NCBI GenBank assembly: GCA_032622095.1
Contig: CP136066.1
Span: 50,812,911-50,876,910 of the forward strand
DNA length: 64,000 bases
From: Siphonodentalium dalli
Taxonomy: Eukaryota; Mollusca; Scaphopoda; Gadilida; Siphonodentaliidae
Direction of reading: 5' to 3'
Part shown: positions 21,808 through 34,444 of the stretch, in pieces
Layout: each line of letters opens with the position of its first letter
How positions within the stretch are numbered: position 1 is the stretch's first letter
Program-made: the position numbers and the translations under genes
The notes under the pieces: model-generated
Told to the model about the DNA's origin: nothing
What the model saw: only the letters and a program-made list of their open reading frames with translations
Databases searched by the model: none

Positions 21808-24367
21808 CTCTAGTCCGTGGGCCAAACAAGATATTTTTTGAGTTGGCTGCACCCCCGGAGGAGGGGGGGGGGGACTCCAACAAAGGTTTCTACATATTAA
21901 ATTAAAGGTCATCATATGGCGCATCAGATTTTGCTTGTTGCCCGTTTAAGAAAGTGTCCCAAAATAGATTTTTCAGGGAAGACAACTCTTACCCCTAAAA
22001 TAAAATGAAAATTTTCTTGAGTACAAGTGTCAGAGCATAAACAAAATATTGCGGTTATAAACTGCACAATATATAGTTTATATTAATAAGAAATGATCAT
22101 AAAATGACACGAGATACAAAGCTAGACCAATTTATGAGCTAGTTAGAAAAAATTGCGATAAATATTTTGAAATCGCGAAAAATTACTTGGATTTTGAAAC
22201 AAATGGTCACATATAAATGGCTATAACTTGTGAACCACATGGGCTCTTGATCCGCAACATGGCTCAAAAATTGCCCCGATGACATATCAAACGATTTTAT
22301 TAATGGAATGCCAAGAATATTGCTGTGAAAGTGGTATATGAGCGTAAACTTAACCCCACCCATAAAATATAACTTTTGCAGAAACAAAAAACAAAAAAAC
22401 CAAACCCAACAAAAACGACTAAGCAAAAGACTATACTACCTCAAACGCCCAACCAAAAAACCCGAAAAAAACCCCCAAGCCGCACTCGGACACACAACCG
22501 ATCTAAGATTAAAATTTGGAAACAAAATGTGTGTGAAAAATGAGAATTTTTACTAATTTCTGTGAAATTTACAACATTTTGATAAAATTTTGATAGGCTA
22601 TGGTATAACCTCACGAGAACACTGTAGTCCTATGTCGTGTGGCATATATAACATAGCCCTATCTATAGTGCACAAGATACATGTTTATGTTATATGATAA
22701 CAACGCTAGGCATTGTGACATGAGGTGTCCATAAAGTATGTCCCTTTACCTATATGCCCGTTTGAGTGTCATGTAAATAATGTTATCCCCTGGACGCAGA
22801 GCGGGAATAGTCAGCACCCAGATGAACATGCATACAACGAATCTATAATGAATCAATGATGAAGCAAGATTCAGGCGTAATCATGATCGGCCAGTCCACT
22901 CCCATTGTCTCTTTCATGCCCGTCGGGTTCATAGCAAAGATCAACACCATGCTACTATTATAATCTTCGGATTATTAACAAACCCAAATTATTTCAGTTG
23001 ACCCAGAATATATACCCACAAGCTGGGCAGAAACATAACAGCTAAGCTGAGTCAAATATTTTTCCTAACATCCTGAAGTACTGAACCTTTTGTCATGCAG
23101 TGTATCGGATTGCCCCGGTGGCCCGGTCCGTCCCCGATCGCTAATATATAATCAAGCCATGGGAGTTCTGCTTGTCTCCCCCAAGGTTGAAAATAGGTCT
23201 GGCTAAAATGACCCCACAACAGAAGTACCGGTATATAAAGCATAGTCACCGTGCATGAGATATATGGGTGCATGGGATTATATGGTTTGGTTTTTCCTTG
23301 ACGGCCATCGCATATGGTCGCTGCGTTGAGGGGCCCGGAAGCCCTACATGCCAACAACGCATTGATGGCACTTCATCCCTATCCAAATGCAGTTATAACT
23401 ACTGAGATTTGCAACTGGCTACAATGATTCATGCGAATTGATATTTGGCCGCCGACATGTCAGGATGTGCTGGTATATGAAATGCGAGGATATCTGCATG
23501 GAATAACCGAAGTAGTGCCAATTTTGACTTAACGGGCTACCCTGAGGATGAGCAGAGTTATTGGGCATTTTCGTCAATCAATCTTCGATGTTGGTGGCCG
23601 TTTTGGATACCATCTTAAAACAATTATCAAACATGAAATGTCCGATGCTGTATGTGTATACATCATCAATTGTGCCACAACATAAGAAAATACCTCCCAG
23701 TAAAACGTAAGTCTCACTCATCAGCAGTTGCTAACCATATGTGAACAGTTGAAAAAATATATGTAATCGGCTTTGCACACAAATTCAAATAACAATTGTA
23801 AAAATATGAAATAGTTGACAAAAAAAGTGATCATGTGAGGTTTTATGAATTTACATTTTCTGGACCAGTATCCTCGTGTGACGTTTCCATACCCCTATCA
23901 AATTTAATCAAAATTAATCAGTCCATCATCCAAATTGTTTTGCTATGTCTTTGGGGCAATTTTTGAGATATGTTGCGCGTCAATAGCCCATTACAAGTTA
24001 CAGCCAATTATATGTGACACTATTTTTCAAAATTAAAGTAATTTTTCGCAATTTCAAAATATTTCTCGCAATTTTTCGAATTAGCTTATACATTGGTCCA
24101 GTGTTGTATCTCATGTTGTTTTATGGTGATCTGTAATTAAGATTTAAACAATGTCTTGTTCACGTTATAACCACGGTCATATTTTTATACGCTGGTCAAC
24201 ACTTGTACTCGAAGAAATTTTTATTTTATTAAGGGGTAGGAGTTGTCTTCCTTGCAAAAATCTATTTTGGGACAGATTCTGAAGCGGGCAACAAGCAGAA
24301 TCGGATGCGTCATATAATGATCTTCTAAACTAGAGGCTTTCTGAGAATTGGCCCACGGACTACTCTG
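21808..24367. repeat. 2.6-kb imperfect long inverted repeat
   Basis: The left arm (21808-22312) and the right arm (23902-24367) are diverged reverse complements. Shared blocks include TAGTCCGTGGGCCAA, CAAAATAGATTTTT, GTACAAGTGT, ATATTTTGAAAT and CTCAAAAATTGCCCC. The outer edges coincide but carry no evident target duplication. The 1.6-kb spacer (22313-23901) has no recognisable gene. It could be a fold-back element or two copies of one repeat. Confidence 0.65.
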
Positions 24368-24513
24368 ATAGAATCAATCTGAAAAAGACCACTGTTCTTC
24401 AAATCGACTTTACCAGTTTAAGATGCGAATGACGGCCATTTTGTTAGCCATCATGGCAGCCATTTTGACTTATTTCGATCGCTTTCATGCGTTAGTAGCC
24501 TACGTGGGGGTAT

Positions 24514-24612
24514 CACCCCACCCCCCCCTGAATCCTGAATACGAGTTAATTTTGGGGGTGAATCCTGAATACGAGTTAATTTTGGGGGGGTGAATCCTGA
24601 ATACATGTTAAG
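24514..24612. repeat. Short minisatellite, unit about 31-34 bp
   Basis: GAATCCTGAATACGAGTTAA plus a G run, nearly three units. Confidence 0.8.
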
Positions 24613-24699
24613 AAATAATACATAGAAGTTACATAGACACATTATGATGCCGGTCGCGTTATGAGGCCGTTATGATACCATTAATGATACTTTATGACC

Positions 24700-25360
24700 A
24701 GGGACGTGGCTAGAGGGTTTCCGTTGGGGGGGGGGGGGGTGTCCACCTTGGGAAATTCCAACTGCACCCCCCTCCTTGAGTCAGAATCAGACCGAACACA
24801 AGTTTTGCATAATTCCATTTGCACCCCCCCCCCCCCCCTCCTTGCACAGGTCTCCGTGTTTAGGCCTAATATCCTATATCTTCATAAACCATGATTCTAT
24901 ATTCCCGGTATGAGAAAATTCAGATATTTTAACCTGAAACATTGCATAAATCCTAACATCTAGTGGTCTAACTCCATACACATGCACACGGCTACGGGCA
25001 AGAGACCACGACACACCGAGCTGACCATCGTTGTTCGGCCGGTGGGAGAAAATTTTGAAATTTGAACAAGAAAATCGCAAATCCTAGCATCCAGACTGGC
25101 CTCAACTAAAGCTTTCCTATAGTGTTGGAAATTTCAACCTCATACTCCCCTTCAGGTTGGAAAATTCTCCAAATGATGACCACAAGTTTGACCAAATGTA
25201 GTAAAATATTGTTAAACTTATTAGCATTTTTGTATTGGCCACAGGGGAGAGACAATTACACACCGGACCGACCATGGTTCGGCCCGGTGTGCGAAAATTT
25301 TGTAATCTGAACAAGAAAATCGCAAAATCCTAGCATCTAGACTGGCGTCAAGCATTTTTA
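24700..25360. repeat. Locally duplicated GGAAATTCCAAC repeat
   Basis: Two poly-G/poly-C runs (near 24725 and 24825), then three diverged copies of a block with GAAAATTTTG, AACAAGAAAATCGCAAA and ATCCTAGCATC at about 24900, 25019 and 25262. Confidence 0.6.
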
Positions 25361-26040
25361 GCATGTTTATGATGGCACGGTGGTCGAATATATGCCCAAG
25401 AAGCTATTATACCCACCCATTCACACAGATAACTAGCACAAAATATTACTTTGCGCCATCAAAACCTGCGTCCAAGATGTTTTGCTTGAACCCGAATACC
25501 AGTTAATTCGGGGGTATGAATCCCGCGTACGGCTTCAAAACACCCTGAAGCCCGCGTACCGAAGGGGGGGGGGGGGGGTGATACCCTCAGGACTACGTGT
25601 ATGTATATTTGTTTCTGATGATTTATACCACATTTAAAAAGTAATGTGACGAAAAACGGATCTATATTTATAATACTTGAAATTGTAGCCTATATAATTT
25701 CTTCAAAATATTGAAAATATCCCGCTTAATTTTCATGTGTGTTTTTTTTACCAATAAAACCCTGAAAACCGACTCAAAAATACGCTTCTTGAGAACATTA
25801 TTGAATAGTAGATATTGATTAATGATATATCCAAAATGGCACTTTTGTCCGGCCAGTCATGATTCGACCCTTCCCAAACGGACTTGACCCCCCCCCCCCC
25901 CCCCCCCCCCCCCCTCCCTGTTTTCATGACGTATTCTTTTTGCAGTTCTAAACGTGACACAATTGTGACGTCACAACCACCTGTTTCCAAATATCACATG
26001 CATTCGTGACGTGTGAGACGCATGTTCGGTACTCAAAGGG
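25361..26040. other. Intergenic, with 27-nt poly-C tract
   Basis: No gene recognised. C run at 25888-25914, poly-G near 25565, and a CRE-like TGACGTCA near 25967. Confidence 0.4.
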
Positions 26041-26183
26041 CGATGGAAAAAAAACTTGAAGGATATATCATCAGCTAAAGTACTTCCAAAGTTTTTAACT
26101 TTTATATTTTGACCAGAAGTTGATGGTCAATTAATTAACATTCATATTGGGTGCAAAAAGCTGTGCGGGAGCCTGTGCCGCAG

Positions 26184-26335
26184 ATTTCAGGCCCGAGAAG
26201 AGAGAAAGACGCGCGATATCTGGTGCAACAGTTTCATGTGCTTAAATCAGCTTCAATAGTCAATTTGCCTGTAGCGTTGAACGACAATCAATTGTCCTCC
26301 AATGACGCGTATACTCTTAATTTATCAGATCTCAG
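26184..26335 (+). CDS. Possible internal exon, unidentified protein
   Basis: A non-repetitive open segment between CCGCAG (AG at 26182-26183, or a second AG at 26189-26190) and CTCAG|GTAAAA (26335/26336). It would encode a peptide containing KDARYLVQQFHVLKSAS and LSSNDAYTLNLSDL. The composition is more protein-like and richer in CpG than neighbouring DNA, and CRE-like TGACGTCA sits 200 bp upstream. The acceptor lacks a good pyrimidine tract, and I recognise no family. It may instead be a 5' exon or chance. Confidence 0.25.
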
Positions 26336-27330
26336 GTAAAACGCTTTTGATCGACGTGAATTATGGGATAGATTATTTTGGTAGGTGAAGGACGTCTCAT
26401 TCCTTACGGAAAATTATCGCGGGAAAAATGATTCTTTGAAACTTTTGTTTGAGCAGTTTTATTGAATCAAACACATCAAAGAAACATTTCAATTGTATAT
26501 TAGAATAATTCAGCTACATGTCTGGATCAAAATGTGGAACCACAGCCCCGTCATTAGTACCATTTTCAACTTCCAAAAATTGGGACAGACGACAGTCACC
26601 GAGCGTGCACATGGGGGTACTCCTTTTGTGATATTTGCGAAGTCGAGGTTCATTCACTCTTCAGCGATCAAGGTGTTTTTGAATGATTGTGATCATTTGT
26701 CACCCTGGCTATACTAAAGAACGAGTCGGTACGTTTGTTTTGTTTTTAATAATTGTCTAAGTATATATTATATTTTCAATTTACTCAATTGTATTCTAAT
26801 ACCGACATTTGAGCTGTCAAATTCCGGTATTTTGGCTGTGTTGACAAGTTTTCACCATTGGACAATATCGATAAGCACCGCGGCGCGCTTTGGAAAACAC
26901 AACTGTTGAATGTTCTGGCATGTCTTTTGTTTACATAATCCGAAAAATCTCACAACCGGTTTTTATTCAACCAAATACACATCAGCACAGCTGGACACAT
27001 GCCATGAAGTTGAACACACAGCAGACAGGTTTGAAACTGAAGTCAGATTTTGTATTTTGATTTGAACTGATTAATTAATCAACTTTGAAAGTATGTTACT
27101 GTTAGGGTCTGAGTCACTGACAAAACTTTCATTGAAGACTGGGAATGACTTTGCTATTCTAATTCTCATCACTAAAGTTTTGTCGCAAATGACTAAAAAC
27201 CGCACGTGTAACACTAGTGACTGACTAGGCGAGTAAATTTTATCTGTTTTAATACTGTTTAATAGTACTGTTGACTCAGTTGAGTATGAATGAATTTATT
27301 CCGAGAACAAACCATAGCCATACATGTTTT
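26336..27330. other. Unassigned, locally GC-richer sequence
   Basis: Contains TATCGATA (about 26868) beside CCGCGGCGCGC, compatible with a promoter but unsupported otherwise. Confidence 0.3.
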
Positions 27331-27336
27331 GGATCT

Positions 27337-27770
27337 TTGACAACTCGGGCCGGAGACGAACATGCTCCAGTGGTGATTTTGGGGTGACTTCGGTCCTCGG
27401 ACCGACTTGTCTCACATGTCCATGCAGGTCGACTTGTCCCAGGTGCCCATATAATAATTATTTTTTATTGTTTTTCTACGAGTTATTTTGTTTTTCTTTT
27501 ATCTATAATAAAGTTTCAATGACACAACAGGATGTTATCATAAACTTATTTAGCCCCTTTAATCATGCGCAACAATACACCTCAAATTAAATTACCACTC
27601 TAATTAATGCGGTTATGTCAATCACTCCAATCTGATGAAACCATTTCACACCTGAGACAGTCACCCGTAATATGGCTGGGGTGAGATGTCTTTGGCCCGA
27701 GTCGTCTCAGGTATTCCGGACCCGAGTTGTCTCCGGCTCCAGTCGCCCTGTTCCCCATGTTTGCAGGAGC
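27337..27770. repeat. Degenerate repeat with CGAGTTGTCTC-type words
   Basis: Both ends contain related direct and inverted words (ACAACTCGGGCCGGAGAC at left, CCGAGTTGTCTCCGGC at right), suggesting a decayed inverted-repeat element. Boundaries are uncertain. Confidence 0.4.
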
Positions 27771-28500
27771 ATACTAGTACATAATTAAGATACAATTATA
27801 TAGTATATGTTATATATTAATACACATAAATTATAGCAATATCTTTACTATAATTCAGGAAGTGTTAGGAGATTAATCATATATCAGGCATACCACTTGA
27901 CCCCGAATGTCATCCTGCACAATATAACTGGCACATGTGTGATGCCATTATAAACTATGTACCAATGGCTCTAAGTTATATACACAATGAACATGTACAT
28001 GTATGCATGTTGTCCGAATATTTGTCATGGTATTTTCATGCATTGCTATAAATACTGCCCTTGAAGATTATTAGGTCATCAAACCAGTGTCATTCACCCC
28101 CCCCCCCCCCCCCCAATTAAACTGCTTTTCGGTTAGACTTTAAAAGTGGTCATAAAGGATGAAAACAACTGGATTGTGTGTTTAAAATACACATGTACAT
28201 GTAATCATCCTGTAATTTTAGGCTTGTATCAGCAGAGCAATGGGGTTTTTATTCAAGTCTTCACTTGTGATGTCCATTTAAAGTCAGCATTGTAACCACA
28301 CCAGAGAATATCTTTATTTCTGGCATGGCGTAAAGCTGCATTGATGATGCAATTGCAAATGTCGGTTGTGACCAACTTTGTATGTTTGATATTAAAATCG
28401 TAAACAATTTATTAATTGATATAATTTGTGTTTAGTTAACGTGAAAATAAAGATACCCCTTTAATATCATGTAGATCTAAATGGTACATGTGAATTTAAC
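27771..28500. other. Unassigned intergenic sequence
   Basis: Poly-C (18 nt) at 28097-28114. No gene recognised. Confidence 0.35.
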
Positions 28501-28505
28501 ACATG

Positions 28506-28641
28506 CAGGCCTCAAGATTGGACGAGAATCACCGAATCGATTCTTGTAATAATTCTCGCAAAACTTTTCTATTTTCAGTGCTTTATGACTAACATGATTC
28601 AGCATTTGATTCTCGTAAAATTAAATGTATTTTGAGCCCTG
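28506..28641. mobile_element. 136-bp MITE with CAGG/CCTG ends, copy 1
   Basis: Starts CAGGCCTCAAGATTGG and ends TTTTGAGCCCTG. Flanks repeat ACATG (28501-28505, 28642-28646). A reverse-complement relative lies at 40891-41025. Confidence 0.75.
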
Positions 28642-29528
28642 ACATGGCAATTGAAAATGGCTAGGCATGGGACGATACGCTAACAATGCGAGCCAATACG
28701 TATCAAGATATTTCAGCCACGAGCCGATTTGTATCTAGATACATATCTAGACTTAAATATTTTACTTCATGTAGTACATGTATAGTGTAATATATAGAAC
28801 ACGAAGTACATGACTACATGTACATTAATAGTATATTTTCAAGAATGTAAAACTTGATATCATGATCTACTATAGTAGGTAGTACATGTATATTGTTTTA
28901 ATAATTCCATGATCCATCAAACTGTCATATTAAAATAGAGATGAGGCAAGGCTATATTTTGAATATATTGAGAATTTATTCATCAAAGTAATAACAAACA
29001 TAATTGTGTCAAAGTCAATGGCAAATGGCAATGTGTGAGATAAGCAGAGACTTGCATACATTTCCATGTACGATAATACATTTGTACATCACAAGATGAA
29101 GCGTCTCTTGAATACAAAGCATGCTCACACCTTAACAGTATGATAAATGATTAAAATGATGTACTCGATTGGCATATTCTGTGCGTAAACTGTATGGTTA
29201 ACTCAATTGCCGTATTATGTGCTAGCTGCCGCTATTTCAAACTACTACCATACATGATGTTGGTACAGTTTCATTTCTGTCATACTTTGTATGTCTACTT
29301 ATAATAATTGGGTACTCAAATTAATAATGTATTAATGTTATTAATCTATATCATAAGTGGGTGTCAATTCAATAAACATGAGCTCTAAGCGAAATGTGTT
29401 TGTAATTACCAATGTTGCACCAGTGCCCGGCATGATTTTATCCATTCACAAATATGACTAACGGCTAACAATAGTGACAGACAGCTGCTGTTCACTAAGC
29501 GTAACACACAGACTAATCATGCTACATG
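28642..29528. other. Unassigned intergenic sequence
   Basis: TAGGCATGGGACGATACG at about 28662 looks like a hAT left end, but no partner end was found. It also repeats GTACATG words. Confidence 0.35.
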
Positions 29529-30133
29529 TAGAGATAGGCAGTACTCGGTATTTACCATGCAGTATCGGTATCGGCATACTGAATCAAAACTAAAAATATG
29601 TAATTTTCGGTACTCTTATTATTCATGTGTTGCCAACTTGTGTGTCTTCGTATTGAGAAAAGTTTATCAGTAAACACTCCCTAATTGCGTAGGATATATT
29701 TATAGCATGCTATGTTGGTACCTTTCTATTAATTGATCATCATCGGCATCATGCAATTGCACAACTTTTAACTGGCATAAGCGATTTTTCCCACCGCAAA
29801 GATTTTACGAACCTAAAAAAGTTCAACTCTATTACACATGGCTTTTGAATAGTTACTTTACTTTTACTTTAAACATATTTTAATGTATTTAGAAAAATAT
29901 ACATAGGGATCAGGGCACAAGTTACAAAACTTACAAACTTGCCCCTCTCCTAATACAATCATGGAACATACATAAAAATACATAGCATATATAGCAAACT
30001 GTTTATAAAGAAGAGTGCAGAGTGTGTGTGCTGCGGATGTCGGGTTTCCATCTGTATTCCAATTTCGGTTATGAAGAAAAAGCTAGAACTCAGTGAGTTG
30101 AAAGATGAATAGCGAAATTTACCATACATGGGT

Positions 30134-31303
30134 TTATTCAAAACGCTCTGTTTTAGCTATAAAAGATTGAGTAATGCGGAAAAGAGTAGTGTTCTTTTGA
30201 TTTGATATACCTTTTACCCCATATAAGAAATGATTTGCTTCTAATGATTGAAAGCCATTAATACTTAAATTTCGGTAAAAGTCAATTCTCTGATCTACAA
30301 ATAAAGGGCAAACATGAAAATAGTGATTGGCGTCTTCAATGTCTAAGTTACAGGGGCATATAGGCGAATCTGATATGTGATTATCAAACATATCCGAACG
30401 GAGATCACTACACTGATTCCGAATTTTACAGTGTATTGTATTAATTTTCCTTTTTCCTGTATAAAAATAAGAGGGTGGTTTTATTATTGGGTCTATAATC
30501 CCTAAATTGGCTTTGAAATCGGAAATGGAGGTTGCACTGATTACATACACAGGTAATTTGTTCCATTCCAGAACAACAGATGGGAGAAATGACTGTTTAA
30601 AATGCTCAGTGTTAGCGAAATAGGAATAAAATTTATTTGGAAATCTAAGATTATAATCCGATCGTTCTCTGGAGCGTGCCGGTAGGAGATATGTCAGATA
30701 CAAAGGGGCGTCTTCATTGATAATTCTGTAAATTGCTTGCAAATGGCGATGTTGCCTACGCCTGTGTAGTGTCCGCCAACCTACCTCAAGCCATAACTTG
30801 TTAAGTGATACTGAACGATTTAGGCCGGTTACGATTCTAGCGGCGTCTTTATGTATTCGGTCGAGTTTTTCCAATAAGTAATCGGGTGCTGAATCCCATA
30901 CGACGTCAGCATAATCCAAAATAGGAAGGATATACGCATTGTAAATTTTTTCGAGTGTCTTTCTATCGAGATCGTTTTTAAATTTCCTCAATTGTGATAG
31001 TCTAGAAGCAGCTTTGTTTGCTGTGTATTCTATTTGTTTGTTCCATTTTAAATTTGATTGAAATTCAAGGCCAAGGTGCTTATGCGATTCGTTAAATGAA
31101 ATAGTTTCGTCCTGGAATATTAAATCTGGGGAATTATCTTGAGGCACGAATGAGAAGGATATTGCCTTGGTTTTCTTGGGATTGAACGAAACTAACCAGT
31201 TGTCTGCCCATAGACTGACCCTTTTGAGGTCCTTGTTTAGTTCTGATTGTAGGATGTTAAGATTGAAGTGAGAAGCTGTGAGACATGTGTCATCAGCATA
31301 CAT
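30134..31303 (-). pseudogene. Retrotransposon ORF2 C-terminal part
   Basis: 389 codons starting at MYADDT, the catalytic YxDD box of the reverse transcriptase. The palm/thumb region continues with HLGLEFQSNLKW, KTLEKIYNAYILPILDYADV, RIHKDAARIVTG and WRTLHRRRQHRHL. The C-terminus has a Cys/His cluster (CPCNLDIEDANHYFHVC) typical of this non-LTR group. It is the continuation of the frame broken near 31490, not a separate gene: the same frame is open upstream through GVPQGSIL. It stops at 30134. Confidence 0.9.
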
Positions 31304-31347
31304 TCTAACAGTTGATGTGAGGTTATCTGGTATGTCATTAATGTATA

Positions 31348-33516
31348 TTAAAAATAGAAAAGGCCCAAGGATTGATCCTTGGGGAACACCCGCTGTGATG
31401 GTTTCAAAATCAGAATAAGTGTTATTGATTCGGACCCTTTGCTTCCTGTTACTAGTAGTGAGATAGTCCTCCAGCCTGTTATCCCATACGCGATAGTTTT
31501 GGCAATCAACCCTCTGTGCCAGACTCTCTCGAAGGCTTTAGAGATATCACAAAATACTGAACAAGTGTATAAGCCTTTGTCGAGTGTCTGACACAGCTGG
31601 TGATAAAGATCAATCATTTGGAATGTAGTGCTGTGTTTCGGAACGAAACCCGACTGATTTTGAAATAGGAGTTTATTCTCATCGAAAAAGGACGAGATTC
31701 TCTTTAGAACTAACTTTTCAAGAATTTTTCCCAGGCATGGTAGAAGGGAAATTGGTCGGTAATTAGCGCTATCTGCGGAATCTCCATTTTTAAAGATAGG
31801 AATCACATTGGCTTTCTTCCACTGTGATGGGAACTTTCCCGTTTGTAGAGATTTTTTAAAAATTAAGAAAAGAGGGTGGGCTATAGCGTTAGCCGTGCCG
31901 TGGAGCATTTTTGGACTAACTCCGTCATAGCCATAGGCTTTGTTCGTTTTAAGTGATCTGATCGCAGATATGACATCATCGACTGAAAATTTAAGTTCTG
32001 ATAATTCTTTATTGCATCGTGAACTGAAATCAGGTAGTTTGTGATCTTTCTGGTCAATCGTGGAATTTGAGAGGAATTTTTTATTCAGGCACTCAGCTTT
32101 TCCCAAATCGTTTGAGATAAAAGATACACCATTGACTTTAATATCTCCATCCGTAGAATAAATAGGTGGTATTTTTGTTATCTTCTTTTTGTTCAAAAGA
32201 AAGTTGATGAGATGCCAGAATTCACGGGGCGAAGAACTGTCATTTACCCTATCTTCGATATTGTTTTCAAATTTGGCTTTCGCATACTTTTTCATGTTGT
32301 TGACTTTGTTCCTCGATTTTTTGTATTTTGTCCAATTATTTTCAGTGCCAGACTTGATGGCGACCGATCGCAATCTATCTCGACGTCGAATCTCACGTCG
32401 GATGTCGCTATTGAACCAAATTTTGTCTTTCGATCTTATCGTAACTGTAGTTTGTGGTATAGTGATTCGCATTATTTCAAAGAATTTATCATAGAAAATT
32501 TGCACTACCCTATCAATGTCGTTTTCAGGCTGGAGGAGATCGTCCCAATTTATATCATTTATTAAAATTGCCGCCTTTTGGAAGTCGCCGCGATTATAGT
32601 TCCATATTTTCCTTTGGAAGGAAGGGGATGACAGTTGATCAAATGAGATGGTCGCATAAACACCTAAGTGGTCCGAAATTTCTAAGTCAAGGATGTCGGC
32701 ATCCCTCACTTGAATGTCAGGGCTTATAATGATGGGGTCTAGAAGCGTCGCGGATGTAGCAGTGATTCTTGTCGGGGATGTAATCACATTTCTGAGTGAA
32801 AAATAGTCCGTGATATTTTTAAGTTTGGACGAGGGATCTAGATAATTTGAATTAAAATCTCCAAGTAGTATTACTTTATGGGAAATATCTAACGCTTCAA
32901 AAATGGATTCCTCGAAGAGGGTCCAATAGTTTGGGGCACAGAAGTCCTCTGATCGGTATGATAGACATAAGAGAAATTTTGTAAGTTTACTGCGTATTTC
33001 AAACCACATTACAGACGTGTCAAATTCGAGACTTTCGATGCGCTTGTATAATAAGTTATCGTCGAAGTATACACAAATACCACCACCATGACAATCCCGA
33101 TCGGCTCGGACAGGAGAGGTGAATCCTTCAATAAGAATATTTTCAGATGGGTATGAGGGGTCCAGATGAGTTTCGGTAAAGCATAATATATCATAATCAG
33201 ATATTATGTGATTTATTTTGTGGATTTTATTCCGAATGCTTCTTATATTTTGTTGGAAAATTGTCAAAGTGTCGGGATGGTTTTCAGTTATTAATGTCTG
33301 GTCTAGTACAGGGCCCGGATTGACATGGACTGAACCTGAAATTATAAGAAGCGCTGTAATTAAAACCAGGATCAACGGTAGCCTAATACTTGATCCACGG
33401 AATGATTTCAATATGAGAAAGCTGCATGTAACATGTTTTATTTTCTGCGACGGGGCTTTCTTCTTTGAATAAAAAATTCCCGTCACTATACGATGCTGCT
33501 CGGCAGAGATTCCCAT
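31348..33516 (-). pseudogene. Retrotransposon ORF2 N-terminal part: AP endonuclease and RT
   Basis: 722 codons. A hydrophobic segment (residues 43-60) leads into GSVHVNPGP (61-69), which resembles 2A-type ribosome-skipping motifs. The AP-like endonuclease follows (about 80-297) with FQQNIRSI, FTETHLD, LLGDFNS and ISDHLGV carrying the usual Asn, Glu, Asp/Asn and Asp/His residues. The reverse transcriptase begins at about 550 with KKANVIPIFK, NYRPISLLP, QSGFVPKHST and FCDISKAFERVWH. The frame is lost near codon 675, at about 31490; the RT core continues in the frame of the next piece, where GVPQGSILGP is readable. One small indel therefore splits an otherwise nearly complete ORF. It nicks DNA and copies its own RNA at the nick; this copy is probably dead. 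Confidence 0.9.
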
Positions 33517-34444
33517 TTATGGGATGTTCATGACCAAAAAGCATTGTACCGTGACGGAACTGAAGTTAATTTGGAAGACAGATGAAAAGTAATCCACATC
33601 TCGGTCAGGGTTATTTCTAAAAGTGTGTTGTGTATGATTCAAGAGATATTTCAAAACTAATGAGTGAAACTGATTTAGAAATAAGAGAGAAATATGAGAA
33701 AAACATGGAGAAAACATGAGGAAAAGATGATATGAAACTATTGTAGGCTTACATGGTGAATAAGTTGATATTAACAAGAAAGATGAAAAGACTAATATAT
33801 ACAAGTAAGCCATATGGTTTTATAATGTTCTGAGTTTTACCGATGCGGTAAAGTTTACACGGGCTCCGGGGGTAAGATATCAATAGTAGGATATCCCAGC
33901 GGTATAGTCCGTTAATGGCACATTTAGGTACGGTACCTCGCCTCAGGAGTCCATTGTATAGATTCTGATATATAAGGTGAGATAAGGGTTGAAATTACTG
34001 CATTAAATTCGAAGCGTTCGCTGCCTGTTACTAGTTAATGAATTTTGGTGCGGACAGTCTTCCGTACATTTTGTATGATCAGAAAAGGTCAAAAGGTTAA
34101 AGCCTGTCTCGCCCGGGTGGATGTACTGGAGTTTCACACGGTTTGAATCAAACTTTGATAATAACATGCATTTCTTTTGTTCTTAGAGTAATATTCGTTT
34201 CAAAAGTATCATGTCGGATGCAAAGTCACCTAGCTGCCATTTGTAACGTGAAATGCTTTATAAACTGTTGATAAATAGGCCAGGAAAGAATGTTTATATT
34301 AGAAATGGCAAAAAATGTGGCGCTGTCTAGTCAGGTGTCGACGAAATTGCTGTCAGTACAGCTGCGTTCAAAAGCAATTGGTTTTGCCAAGGCATTGAAC
34401 AGTTTGAATCTAGATTGAATTTATGGGTGAGTTAATTACATACC
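33517..34444. other. Probable retrotransposon 5' region and unassigned sequence
   Basis: No ORF1 recognised. It lies inside the hAT-bounded unit. Confidence 0.35.

Larger units (their letters stand above)
29853..33516 (-). mobile_element. Non-LTR retrotransposon (Jockey/CR1-like group)
   Basis: Spans the endonuclease-RT coding region plus a 3' untranslated tail that ends in an AAAGT-type microsatellite near 29853-29870 (minus sense). The 3' UTR contains GGGGCAAGTTTGTAAGTTTT. An upstream ORF1 was not recognised, so the copy is probably 5'-truncated or its start lies between 33517 and about 34000. No target duplication was identified. Confidence 0.85.

Noticed and set aside
28662-28700. hAT left end TAGGCATGGGACGATACG
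   Set aside because: No inverted partner or 8-bp duplication located.
31379-33472. Plus-strand frames across the retrotransposon
   Set aside because: Antisense shadows of the endonuclease-RT ORF.
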